From NCBI GenBank assembly GCA_964495595.1, contig CAZBWH010000042.1, forward strand, positions 1-26,574: 26,574 nt of DNA, given 5' to 3'. The number at the start of each line of letters is the position of its first letter. Position 1 is the stretch's first letter. Under the pieces are notes generated by a model. That model did no database searches and was not told the origin of the DNA. It saw nothing but the letters and a program-made list of their open reading frames with translations. This document shows positions 14,941 to 22,845 of the stretch, piece by piece. The DNA is from CALMFQ01 sp964495595 (GTDB taxonomy: Bacteria > Pseudomonadota > Gammaproteobacteria > Burkholderiales > SCOH01). Position numbers and translations under genes: made by a program.

Positions 14941-16242
14941 TCATTCGGCGTCAGCGGTCGCCGCCTTGCGTTTGCGGCTGCTTTTACCTGAGCTGGCTTC
15001 CGGCTCGCTTCCCGGCGGGAGCAGATCGCGCAACAGCGCTTCGCAAGTTGCCTGGTTCATGTAGCGCGGTACCGGGTAAATCATGTCGACATGAGCTTCG
15101 CGGCAGGCACCCGCGGCGAGCTCGGGGATGTCTTCTTCACTCAGTGCTTCCAGATGTGTGGGGATGCCCAGATCGTGGTTGAGCTGATCGACGCCATCAA
15201 GAAACTTCTGCGCCAGAGTATCCTCGTTTTCCTCAGCCGAGCCCAGGTTGGCACGCACAGCCAGCTTGGCCAGCCGCGAGATGATGGCGGGCTGCGAGTA
15301 TTTCAGTACATGCGGCAATACGATGGCATTGGCCAGGCCGTGCGGTGTGTGATACTTGCCGCCCAGCTGGTGCGCAATGGCATGTACATAGCCGACATTG
15401 GCGCGGGTGAAGGCCAGGCCGGCATAAGTCGAGGCCAGAGCCATGTTTTCGCGTGCCTGCAAATCCTTGCCGTCGTGAAAGGCCTTGCGCAGGTTCTCGA
15501 AGATCAGGCCGACGGCAGACAGTGCCAGGCCGTCTGACTGCGGGCTGGCCCAGTTACCGACAAACGATTCAATCGCATGGGTCAGTGCATCGATTCCGGT
15601 GGCTGCGGTGATATGGGGCGGCAGGCCGGTCATCAGTACAGGATCGAGGGCGGCCATTTTGGGCACCAGGCGCGGATCGACCATCACCATTTTCTTGTGG
15701 TTTTCCGGGTCGGAGATCACTGCGGCAATGGTCACTTCGGAGCCTGTGCCCGCCGTAGTCGGAACGGCATAGATGCGCACCGGGTTGCGCAACCCGCGGA
15801 AGTAGCCGGCAAGCTTGTGCAGCGGCTTGTCGTTGGCAACCGCGAGAGCAATGGCCTTGGCTGCATCCATGGCTGAGCCGCCACCCACGGCGACAATGGC
15901 GTCACAACTGTTGCTGTCGTAGCAGGCAATGCCTTTTTCGATCAGTGGAATAGGTGCGTCAGGGGTGATTTCATCGAACACGGCGTAGTCGGCCCCGCCT
16001 GCAGTCAATGCATCGGTGAGCGAGGTCAGCAGGCCGAGTTTGGAAATCATGCTGTCGGTAACGATTAGCAACTTGTGGTGGCCAAAGCCTGCAATCGCCT
16101 GGCCGAGGCGGGCGCTGGACCCCGGACCGACCAGCAGCGTGGGCTGGGGCAGGGGCAGAAAGCGTGTGACATAGCCAGCGCCACGCATGATGGTGCCCAT
16201 GCCCTTGGCAAATACGGCATCACTGATAATGGATGGGATCAT
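14941..16242 (-). CDS. Iron-containing alcohol dehydrogenase
   Basis: 433 aa of the group III (Fe-ADH) family. The coenzyme motif is GGGSAMDAAK (120-129), PTTAGTGSEVT follows (161-171), and the metal ligands are D218 and H222 in GIDALTHAIESF, H287 in GYVHAIAHQLGG and H301 in HTPHG. All four ligands are present, so it should be active as an NAD(P)-dependent alcohol/aldehyde oxidoreductase. The last ~25 residues (SEPEASSGKSSRKRKAATADAE) form a charged tail not usual for the family. ATG 16242 is preferred: AAGGAG sits six bases upstream, whereas the ATG two codons earlier (16248) directly abuts that ribosome site. Placement ahead of the AAR-like reductase suggests the two act in series on acyl-derived aldehydes. 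Confidence 0.93.
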   Translation of the reverse strand: MIPSIISDAVFAKGMGTIMRGAGYVTRFLPLPQPTLLVGPGSSARLGQAIAGFGHHKLLIVTDSMISKLGLLTSLTDALTAGGADYAVFDEITPDAPIPLIEKGIACYDSNSCDAIVAVGGGSAMDAAKAIALAVANDKPLHKLAGYFRGLRNPVRIYAVPTTAGTGSEVTIAAVISDPENHKKMVMVDPRLVPKMAALDPVLMTGLPPHITAATGIDALTHAIESFVGNWASPQSDGLALSAVGLIFENLRKAFHDGKDLQARENMALASTYAGLAFTRANVGYVHAIAHQLGGKYHTPHGLANAIVLPHVLKYSQPAIISRLAKLAVRANLGSAEENEDTLAQKFLDGVDQLNHDLGIPTHLEALSEEDIPELAAGACREAHVDMIYPVPRYMNQATCEALLRDLLPPGSEPEASSGKSSRKRKAATADAE

Positions 16243-16454
16243 GGTCATCTCCTTGGGAAAACTTAAAGCGGTCCTGAATGCCTGAAAAGCCTTGCCGGAC
16301 GAGCATGCGAGGGTAAACGGTGACGGTTACATGCGGATGTCGTATATGGCATAGGCCGGTGTCGCAAAAACTATTTTTCGATTGATCGTTTATTGGTCAC
16401 TTGCCTGCAGGGCAGGCTTCTGCTGTGCTGTTTCAATGTATTACGGATCAATTT

Positions 16455-16469
16455 TATGTATTTTACATA
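16455..16469. promoter_or_regulatory. Operator-like palindrome in the Fe-ADH upstream region
   Basis: TATGTA-TTT-TACATA is a perfect 6+3+6 inverted repeat in an AT-rich patch of the 286-bp spacer between the racemase-like gene and the Fe-ADH start. A dimeric regulator could bind it. On the minus strand a weak TTGCGA/TACGAC pair with 17-bp spacing (16339-16367) lies closer to the gene. A second, GC-rich hairpin (GCCTGC/GCAGGC) is at 16403-16417. Confidence 0.35.
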
Positions 16470-16528
16470 TTTTGGCTTGTGTGCGCGATATCGCTGTAAT
16501 CGAATGGCATTGCCGTGCAAGACCGCAG

Positions 16529-17698
16529 TCAACCGGGGCGCACGTTTCGATCGGTTTTCAGAGCGGCCAGAATCTGTGCATTGTGCTCTCCCGTTTCCGG
16601 TCCGGTGTGCCGATAACACATTGTCGCGGCAGAAAAATGAATCGGGCAAGCCATCTGCGCTTGTGGCTGCCCGTTTGGTCGCGGCACGGCCACGACCCAG
16701 CCTCTTGCCTTGGCTTGCGGTTGGTTGATGGCTTCGGTCAATGTCAACACCGGCTCGACACAGGCATCGATCCCGGCAAACACGGCTTGCCACTCTGCCA
16801 AGGTACGGGTCAGAAAGATGGTTTGCAGACTGGCTTTCAGGTTTCGCTGAACGGCTGCGTCCTGGGCTAGCCCAAGGCCAGCGAGTTCGGGACGTCCAAT
16901 CGCAGCAGCCAATGCCTGCATGAACTGCGGTTCCAGGCTGCCAACCGACAGGTAGCGCCCGTCGGCAGTACGGTAATAGTCATAAAAACTGCCGCCATTC
17001 AGCATCCCTGCTTCCGGCTCCGGCTCTACCCCGGCTGCCAGCGCAGCAGCACCGGCCATGCCATTAAGCACAAAGGCGCAGTCGGTCATGCTGATGTCCA
17101 CTAACTGGCCTTCGCCCGTGGATTGGCGCTGCAACACGGCGGCGAGAATGCCAATGACCGCATGCAGAGATCCTCCGGCGATGTCGGCCACCTGCAGGCC
17201 CAGCGGTAGGGGGCCAGAGGCGTGCCGGCCGGTGTGGCTGGCGCAGCCGGCCAAGGCCAGGTAGTTAATATCGTGGCCAGCGCGCTGGCTAAGCGGTCCG
17301 GTCTGGCCGTAGCCGGTAATCGCACAGTAGATCAACCGCGGGTTGATCGCACGCAGAGCCTGATAGCCGATGCCCAGCCGATCCATTACTCCTGGGCGGA
17401 ACTGCTCGACCACAATGTCGTAGTCGCCTATCAGTTGCCTGACGATGTCAATCGATGCTGCCTGCTTGAGATCCAGCGCAAGTGAGCGTTTGTTGCGATT
17501 GAGCCAGGCATGGGCAGTAGACACACCGTCATCATAGGGAGGCAGCATGCGAACCAGATCCGGGCGGGTGGGGGACTCCACCCGCACTACCTTGGCCCCC
17601 AGATCGGCCAGATAGAGCGTGGCAAACGGGCCGGGAAGCAGGGTGGAAAAATCCAGCACCTTCAACCCAGCCAGTGGGCCATTCGGGTTTGGTTTCAT
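16529..17698 (-). CDS. CaiB/BaiF family protein, alpha-methylacyl-CoA racemase-like
   Basis: 389 aa. The residues used by alpha-methylacyl-CoA racemase are recognisable: H142 in GHDINYLAL, D172 in VADIAGGSL and E256 in GSLEPQF, with FYDYYRTADGRYL before it. These match racemase better than the CoA-transferases of the same fold, which use one Asp as acyl carrier. The likely role is epimerisation of 2-methyl-branched acyl-CoAs so that an acyl-CoA dehydrogenase can use them, consistent with the dehydrogenase gene upstream in this cluster. It overlaps the cysteine synthase gene by 4 bp (ATGA), so the two are translationally coupled. Residual doubt remains between racemase and CoA-transferase. Confidence 0.85.
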   Translation of the reverse strand: MKPNPNGPLAGLKVLDFSTLLPGPFATLYLADLGAKVVRVESPTRPDLVRMLPPYDDGVSTAHAWLNRNKRSLALDLKQAASIDIVRQLIGDYDIVVEQFRPGVMDRLGIGYQALRAINPRLIYCAITGYGQTGPLSQRAGHDINYLALAGCASHTGRHASGPLPLGLQVADIAGGSLHAVIGILAAVLQRQSTGEGQLVDISMTDCAFVLNGMAGAAALAAGVEPEPEAGMLNGGSFYDYYRTADGRYLSVGSLEPQFMQALAAAIGRPELAGLGLAQDAAVQRNLKASLQTIFLTRTLAEWQAVFAGIDACVEPVLTLTEAINQPQAKARGWVVAVPRPNGQPQAQMACPIHFSAATMCYRHTGPETGEHNAQILAALKTDRNVRPG

Positions 17699-18630
17699 TC
17701 GGCGAGATTGGCAAAGAGCGCGGTCGAAAGATAGCGTTCGCCGAAAGAGGGAATGATCACCACCACCAACTTGCCGGCATTCTCAGGGCGCTTGGCAACC
17801 TGAATGGCCGACCAGACAGCCGCCCCGGACGAAATGCCCACCAGCAGCCCCTCTTCGCGGGCCATGCGGCGGGCAAATTCGAATGCGTCGTCGTTTTTCA
17901 CACGGATAACTTCGTCGTAACACTCCGTGTTCAAAACGCCAGGGATGAATCCTGCGCCCAGGCCCTGAATCATATGCGGGCCTTTCTGGCCGCCAGACAG
18001 GATTGGGCTGGCATCTGGCTCGACTGCGACCACCTGCAATCCTGGACGGCGCGGTTTGAGGGCCTCGGCGGTGCCGGTGATGGTGCCGCCCGTGCCGACT
18101 CCGGCCACGATGATGTCAACCGTGCCATCCGTGTCGTTCCAGATTTCTTCTGCAGTGGTCTTGCGGTGGATGGCCGGGTTGGCCGGGTTATTGAATTGCT
18201 GAGGCATAAAATACTTTTGCGGGTCGAGCGCAACGATCTCCTCGGCCTTGCGAATGGCGCCAGTCATGCCGTCCGGGCCTGGGGTGAGCACCAGATCGGC
18301 ACCGTAGGCCCGCAGCAACAGGCGGCGCTCCTTGGACATGGTTTCCGGCATGGTAAGAATGCACTTGTAGCCCTTTGCGGCACAGACCATGGCCAGGGCA
18401 ATACCGGTATTGCCGGAAGTCGGCTCGACAATCGTCGTGCCCGGATGAATCAGCCCGGCTTGTTCGGCGGCCTCGATCATGGCCGCACCAATCCGGTCCT
18501 TGACGCTGTGAGCCGGGTTGAAAAATTCCAGCTTGGCCGCAACTGTGGCCACACAGCCAGCGGTCATCCGGTTCAGCCGAACCAGGGGGGTGTTGCCGAT
18601 CAGTTCGGTGACATTGCCGGCGATGCGCAT
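17695..18630 (-). CDS. cysK: Cysteine synthase (O-acetylserine sulfhydrylase), PLP-dependent
   Basis: 311 aa, full length. It opens with the conserved VTELIGNTPLVRLNR. The PLP-binding lysine is K44 in PAHSVKDRIG, the substrate loop is PTSGNTG (70-76), and the phosphate cradle is GVGTGGTITG. It should convert O-acetylserine and sulfide to cysteine. AGGGAG sits eight bases before the ATG at 18630. The gene lies between an acyl-CoA dehydrogenase and a racemase-like gene, an odd place for cysteine biosynthesis, and shares an ATGA overlap with the latter. CysK and CysM are hard to separate by eye; the wording of the PLP segment (NPAHSVKDR) favours CysK. Confidence 0.9.
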   Translation of the reverse strand: MRIAGNVTELIGNTPLVRLNRMTAGCVATVAAKLEFFNPAHSVKDRIGAAMIEAAEQAGLIHPGTTIVEPTSGNTGIALAMVCAAKGYKCILTMPETMSKERRLLLRAYGADLVLTPGPDGMTGAIRKAEEIVALDPQKYFMPQQFNNPANPAIHRKTTAEEIWNDTDGTVDIIVAGVGTGGTITGTAEALKPRRPGLQVVAVEPDASPILSGGQKGPHMIQGLGAGFIPGVLNTECYDEVIRVKNDDAFEFARRMAREEGLLVGISSGAAVWSAIQVAKRPENAGKLVVVIIPSFGERYLSTALFANLAE

Positions 18631-18669
18631 GGTTTAAGCTCCCTGAAGAAAAAATTCGTTCATTCAGAC

Positions 18670-18698
18670 AATGTAGTCGTTCATCGTCGATTTTTGAA
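18670..18698 (-). promoter_or_regulatory. Candidate sigma70 promoter for cysK and the racemase-like gene
   Basis: On the minus strand, TTCAAA (-35) and TACATT (-10) are separated by exactly 17 bp, each matching four of six consensus bases. The -10 lies about 40 bases before the cysK ATG. If real, the cysK/racemase pair can be transcribed separately from the acyl-CoA dehydrogenase upstream. Confidence 0.45.
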
Positions 18699-18707
18699 TC
18701 ATCGTTT

Positions 18708-19850
18708 TCATGCCAGCCCTTCAGCGCGGCCAATGATTTCCTTCATGATCTCGCTGGTGCCGGCAAAGATGCGCTGGATGCGGGCGTTGGCATACATGCG
18801 GGTAATCGGGTACTCCCACATGTAGCCCGCGCCGCCATGCAGTTGCACGCATTGGTCGACCACCTTGCAGAGCAGTTCGGTAGTCCATAATTTTGCCTCG
18901 GCAGCAATATCGTCCTTCAGTTTTCCGGCGTTGTGATCCATCACGCAGCGATCGACAAATACCTGGCCGATGTCGATTTCGGTTTTCATGTCTGCCATCT
19001 TGAAGCGGGTGTTCTGGAATTTGGCGATTTCTCTACCGAAGGCTTTGCGCTCCAGAACAAATGCCTTGGTGACATCGTATGCGGCGCGGGCACCGGCGAT
19101 GGCGCAACATGCATTGGTTAGCCTTTCCTGTGCCAGCATCTGCATCAGGTAGTAAAAGCCGAATCCCGCCTGGCCGAGAATGTTGTGCTCCGGTACTTTT
19201 ACGTCGTTGAAAAACAGCTCGGCAGTATCTTGGGATTTCATTCCCAGCTTTTTGAGGTTGCGGCCGCGTTCGAAGCCAGGCATGCCGGCTTCGACCATGA
19301 ATAGTGTCATGGCATGCGGATTGGCGGGATCGGTTTTGGCTGCGACGATGATCAGATCGGCCAGGATGCCATTGGAGATGTATATCTTCGAGCCGTTAAG
19401 CAGCCAGTGATCCCCCTTCTTTTCGGCATGAGTGCGCATGCCGGCCAGGTCAGAGCCGGCGCCGGGTTCGGTCATGGCGACAGCCATTATTTTTTTGCCG
19501 GCGACGATGTCGGGCATCCAGCGATCTTTCTGTTTTTCGTTGCCAAAGGTATCGAGGTAGGGGGCGCACAGCGACGAGTGCAGCGGCAGGATGAATCCAG
19601 GTTCGTTGATGTAGGCCAGTTCTTCGCAAATGATCTGGTCGTAGCGGAAATCGCGCACACCGGCGCCGCCGTATCGTTCATCGGCAAACGGCACGAGAAA
19701 GCCTGCGGCGCCTGCTTTCTGCCAGGCTTCCCGAGAGACGATTCCCGCGTCTTCCCAGTCTTGCTGGTGAGGGACGACTTCACGCTGCAGAAAGTCGCAA
19801 AAGCTTGCGCGGAAGATGTTGTGCTCCTGATCGAAGTGAATGCGTTGCAT
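18708..19850 (-). CDS. Acyl-CoA dehydrogenase (long-chain/isovaleryl-like catalytic arrangement)
   Basis: 380 aa, full length. Family signatures include AMTEPGAGSDLAGMRT (125-140), QERLTNACCAIAGA (241-254), QLHGGAGYMWEYPITRMYAN and the closing RIQRIFAGTSEIMKEIIGR. The usual catalytic glutamate of medium- and short-chain enzymes (the E of YEGT) is replaced by alanine (A363). A glutamate is present instead at E242 in QERL, the position used by long-chain and isovaleryl-CoA dehydrogenases. It should catalyse FAD-dependent alpha,beta-dehydrogenation of an acyl-CoA, perhaps branched. GGAG precedes the ATG at 19850. It is transcribed divergently from the AraC-type regulator. Confidence 0.92.
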   Translation of the reverse strand: MQRIHFDQEHNIFRASFCDFLQREVVPHQQDWEDAGIVSREAWQKAGAAGFLVPFADERYGGAGVRDFRYDQIICEELAYINEPGFILPLHSSLCAPYLDTFGNEKQKDRWMPDIVAGKKIMAVAMTEPGAGSDLAGMRTHAEKKGDHWLLNGSKIYISNGILADLIIVAAKTDPANPHAMTLFMVEAGMPGFERGRNLKKLGMKSQDTAELFFNDVKVPEHNILGQAGFGFYYLMQMLAQERLTNACCAIAGARAAYDVTKAFVLERKAFGREIAKFQNTRFKMADMKTEIDIGQVFVDRCVMDHNAGKLKDDIAAEAKLWTTELLCKVVDQCVQLHGGAGYMWEYPITRMYANARIQRIFAGTSEIMKEIIGRAEGLA

Positions 19851-19939
19851 GATGGATGATCTCCATAAAGAGGGGCTCTCAGGCTAGGTCAGACAGCCGG
19901 GGGCGCCAATGACGCCGTTATTCATTTTGCTTGTCCGGA

Positions 19940-21061
19940 ATGAATGGCCAATTCTGCTACCATAGCCCGTTTGTCGTTCCTGATGCTCAAGCCGTGTCCC
20001 TTTTGCCAAGCCCGGTCAGTGAAAGTCGCAAACATACGATCCCGATTCATTTTGTGGTGGCTGCGTTGCGGCATGCGCGGGAGAGAGGGATCGATGCCGA
20101 TCCGGTGCTGCTTGCAGCGGGCATCGCCCCGGATCTGCTGCAGGTGCCGCAGGCGAGGGTGTCCACCGGGCAGTATACGGTTTTCATTCAGGCGCTCTGG
20201 GTGCGTATGCAGGATGAGTTTCTCGGCTTTTGCCCCTCGGGGCCGAGCAAGATCGGTACCTTTGCCATGATGTGTTACACGGCGATCCATTGTGGATCGT
20301 TGCAACGGGCGCTGCGGCGGGGCATGCGTTTTTACGGCTTGCTGACCGATGCGTTTCGCGTCAGCCTGCGGATTCAGTCTGACCATGCGACTTTATGGTT
20401 TGAAAACCTGGCGCTGGATGACCCGGATCATTTCATTACCGAATGCTGGCTGGTGATCTGGCATGGTTTTGCCTGCTGGCTGATCGGCAAGCGGATTCCG
20501 ATTGTCAGCGCCGAATTTGCCTATCCGCAGCCGTCGCATACCGACGAGTACCGGCGTATGTTTTTTGCCCGGCACACCCGCTTTGATGCAACGCGAACAG
20601 CAATCAGCTTTCCGCTGGCGTACCTTGATCTGCCGGTGATCCAGAACGAACATACCCTGAAGGCTTTCCTGAGGACTTCCCCGGCTGACTTGCTGGTGAA
20701 ACCCAAGAATGACGACAGCCTGGGTGGCCGGATCAGGGCGCTGTTGCGTCAGCGGGCGGCCTATCCGGAATTCGAGCAGATTGCGGCAGAGCTGCACATG
20801 ACCGCGCAAACGCTGCGCAGGAGATTGAAGGAAGAAGGCAGCTCTTATCAGCAGATCAAGGATAACCTGCGTCGCGATGCTGCGGTTTACTGGCTTTCGC
20901 GGCCTGAATTGCCGATGGATGAGATTGCCGGGCTGCTGGGTTTTTCCGAGCCGAGCGCGTTTCATCGGGCGTTCAAGAAGTGGACCGGTGTGACGCCCGG
21001 CGTGTACCGTCAGGAGACCAGGCTGCGACAATTGCCGGAGGGGACAGCAGGTGCCCGCTGA
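19940..21061 (+). CDS. AraC-family transcriptional regulator
   Basis: About 373 aa. The N-terminal ~230 residues look like the arabinose-binding-like sensor domain found in OruR/ArgR-type AraC regulators (IPIHFVVAALRHARERGID, GTFAMMCYTAIHCGSLQRAL). The C terminus carries the two AraC helix-turn-helices (FEQIAAELHMTAQTLRRRLK, then MDEIAGLLGFSEPSAFHRAF and KKWTGVTPGVYR). Divergent orientation to the acyl-CoA dehydrogenase makes that operon the obvious target. The start is uncertain: ATG 19940 lacks a good ribosome site, and TTG 19931 and GTG 19994 are alternatives. It overlaps the DUF1275 gene by 11 bp. Confidence 0.88.
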   Translation: MNGQFCYHSPFVVPDAQAVSLLPSPVSESRKHTIPIHFVVAALRHARERGIDADPVLLAAGIAPDLLQVPQARVSTGQYTVFIQALWVRMQDEFLGFCPSGPSKIGTFAMMCYTAIHCGSLQRALRRGMRFYGLLTDAFRVSLRIQSDHATLWFENLALDDPDHFITECWLVIWHGFACWLIGKRIPIVSAEFAYPQPSHTDEYRRMFFARHTRFDATRTAISFPLAYLDLPVIQNEHTLKAFLRTSPADLLVKPKNDDSLGGRIRALLRQRAAYPEFEQIAAELHMTAQTLRRRLKEEGSSYQQIKDNLRRDAAVYWLSRPELPMDEIAGLLGFSEPSAFHRAFKKWTGVTPGVYRQETRLRQLPEGTAGAR

Positions 21062-21812
21062 TTATCTGCGCGAACTGGGTGGCCACCAGCGGCAGCGGCG
21101 CGGCAATCTTCATCTGGGTTGGTCGCTGGCATTCATTGCCGGTGCGATCAATGCAGGGGGATTGCTGGCTGTCGGACAGTACACTTCACACATGACCGGA
21201 CTGGTATCGGCGATGGCAGATCATCTGGCGCTGGGTAATCTGCTGCTTGCCATGGCCGCCATGGTGGCGGTGTGTGCCTTTGTGGCCGGTGCGGCCACTT
21301 CGTCGATCCAGTACAACTGGGCGCGCCGGCGCAAGCTGCGCAGTCGCTACGCGCTCAGCCTGATGCTGGAAGCCATATTGTTACTGGTGTTCGGGATTGC
21401 CGGTGCGTACCTGACCATGATCGATGAGCTGCTGGTGCCGTTCACGGTCGTCTTGCTTTGTTACATCATGGGGTTGCAGAACGCGATCATTACCAAGGTG
21501 TCCAGCGCGGAGATCCGTACGACCCATCTGACGGGATTGATCACCGATATTGGCATCGAGCTGGGCAAGCTGTTCTACATCAACCGCAACCCGGATGAAG
21601 AAAGGGTGATTGCCAACCGTGGCAAGCTGAGGCTGCATCTGCAACTGGTGGGCTGTTTCTTTGTCGGAGGCTTGCTGGGAGCGCTCGGCTTCAAGCATAT
21701 CGGCTATTCTGCCACCATTCCGCTGGCGCTTTGGCTGATTGCGCTGGCGATCGTACCCATCTGGGATGATCTGCGCCTGCAATGGTGGCTTTATCGCCGA
21801 GACCGTACCTGA
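21051..21812 (+). CDS. DUF1275 (YoaK-type) integral membrane protein
   Basis: 253 aa with about six hydrophobic segments. GWSLAFIAGAINAGGLLAVGQYTSHMTG and GLQNAIITKVSSAEIRTTHLTG are hallmarks of the DUF1275/YoaK family, whose biochemical role is unknown. The GTG start at 21051 has GGAGGGGA seven bases upstream and overlaps the end of the AraC gene by 11 bp, so it is probably co-expressed with the regulator. Confidence 0.88.
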   Translation: MPADYLRELGGHQRQRRGNLHLGWSLAFIAGAINAGGLLAVGQYTSHMTGLVSAMADHLALGNLLLAMAAMVAVCAFVAGAATSSIQYNWARRRKLRSRYALSLMLEAILLLVFGIAGAYLTMIDELLVPFTVVLLCYIMGLQNAIITKVSSAEIRTTHLTGLITDIGIELGKLFYINRNPDEERVIANRGKLRLHLQLVGCFFVGGLLGALGFKHIGYSATIPLALWLIALAIVPIWDDLRLQWWLYRRDRT

Positions 21813-21837
21813 ACTTTTTGCCGGATTGAATTGTCTG

Positions 21838-22744
21838 ATGCCTGACGTTGCCCTGTTGACCGAATCCCGATTCCTGCCGCTGGATCCGCTGGATGTCTAC
21901 CATTGCCAGATTGCCCTGGAAGAGGCGTTGCTGGCCAGTGCCTTGCACAGGCTGGGGGTGTCGGTCGAGCGCGTCGCCTGGGATCAGCCACAGCAGGATG
22001 CGCCCCGCTGGCGGATGGCTGTATTGCGCAGCACCTGGAACTATGTCGGGCAGCTGGCTGCCTTCGAATCCTGGCTCGATCGTACTGCACGGCAAACCCG
22101 GCTGTGCAACCGTTACGACCTGTTGCGCTGGAACATGGACAAGCGATACCTGCGCGATCTGGCCGAGCAGGATGTGGCGATCATTCCGACCATGTTTCTC
22201 GACCGCGCAGAGCCGGTCGATCTGTCTGGCCTGACTCAGCGCTTTGGCTGGGACGATCTGGTGATCAAGCCGGTGATCGGCGCCGGGGCGAGCGGGGTAA
22301 GGCGGGTATTGCCGGGCGAGGCGGATGCGGCGCAGCCGTGGCTACAAGAGGCTTTGCAGGCAGGGCCGATGCTGCTTCAGCCTTTCATGCCCGCCATTAC
22401 CATGCAGGGTGAGCTGTCGTTGGTGGTAATCGGTGGCCTGGTCAGCCACGCCATTCGCAAGATGCCTCGTCCTGGTGACTTCCGGGTGCAGGACGATCAT
22501 GGCGGCAGCATTCATGCTTACNNNNNNNNNNGCTTACTGGCCGGCGCCGGATGAAATCCATTTTGCCGAGCGCACCGTTGCAGCCTGTGTCGTGACCCCG
22601 GCTTATGCCCGGGTGGACATGGTTCGCGATCCGGCGGGGCGCTTGCGGTTGATGGAGCTGGAGCTGATCGAGCCGGAGCTGTTCCTGCGATTTTGCCCGG
22701 CAGCGGCTGATCTGCTGGCGGCGCAGATTGTCGCCCAACTGTGA
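21838..22744 (+). CDS. ATP-grasp domain ligase, interrupted by an assembly gap
   Basis: The 5' part (21838-22521) encodes MPDVALLTESRFLPLDPLD..., then RSTWNY, RWNMDKRYLRDLAE, DLVIKPVIGAGASGVRRV and LLQPFMPAITMQGELSLVVI, an ATP-grasp fold of the RimK/glutathione-synthase type similar to DcsG-like ligases. The 3' part (22532-22744), in another frame, supplies AYWPAPDEIHF... and MELELIEPELFLRF, where the ExExxEPE acidic cluster would bind magnesium. Ten Ns at 22522-22531 separate them. Both ends carry GCTTAC; merging the two copies joins IHAY to WPAPDE in frame and gives 296 aa. It probably forms an amide or similar bond with ATP; substrate unknown. The ATG at 21838 lacks a clear ribosome site. 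Confidence 0.85.
22522..22531. other. 10-N assembly gap inside the ATP-grasp gene
   Basis: The flanks read ...ATGCTTAC and GCTTACTGG..., so the same six bases stand on both sides. The gap is probably a scaffolding join of two overlapping contig ends with no missing sequence. Confidence 0.95.
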
Positions 22745-22782
22745 ATATTTGATGGCAATCGGCCTCCAGAGCGCGTCGTGGC

Positions 22783-22811
22783 TTGATTTGCGGCATTTCA
22801 GGGCATATACA
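22783..22811 (+). promoter_or_regulatory. Sigma70-type promoter for the cyclic-di-GMP gene pair
   Basis: TTGATT (22783-22788) and TATACA (22806-22811) are separated by exactly 17 bp. Transcription would start near 22818, about 28 bases before the ATG at 22846, which also argues against longer N-terminal versions of the HD-GYP protein. Confidence 0.7.
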
Positions 22812-22845
22812 GAAGCATATTTTCCTGCCGCGAGCCGCCTGTCTG

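Noticed and set aside
22433..22744. Separate small gene after the N gap
   Set aside because: Its sequence is the C-terminal part of the ATP-grasp protein; the frame change is explained by the assembly gap.
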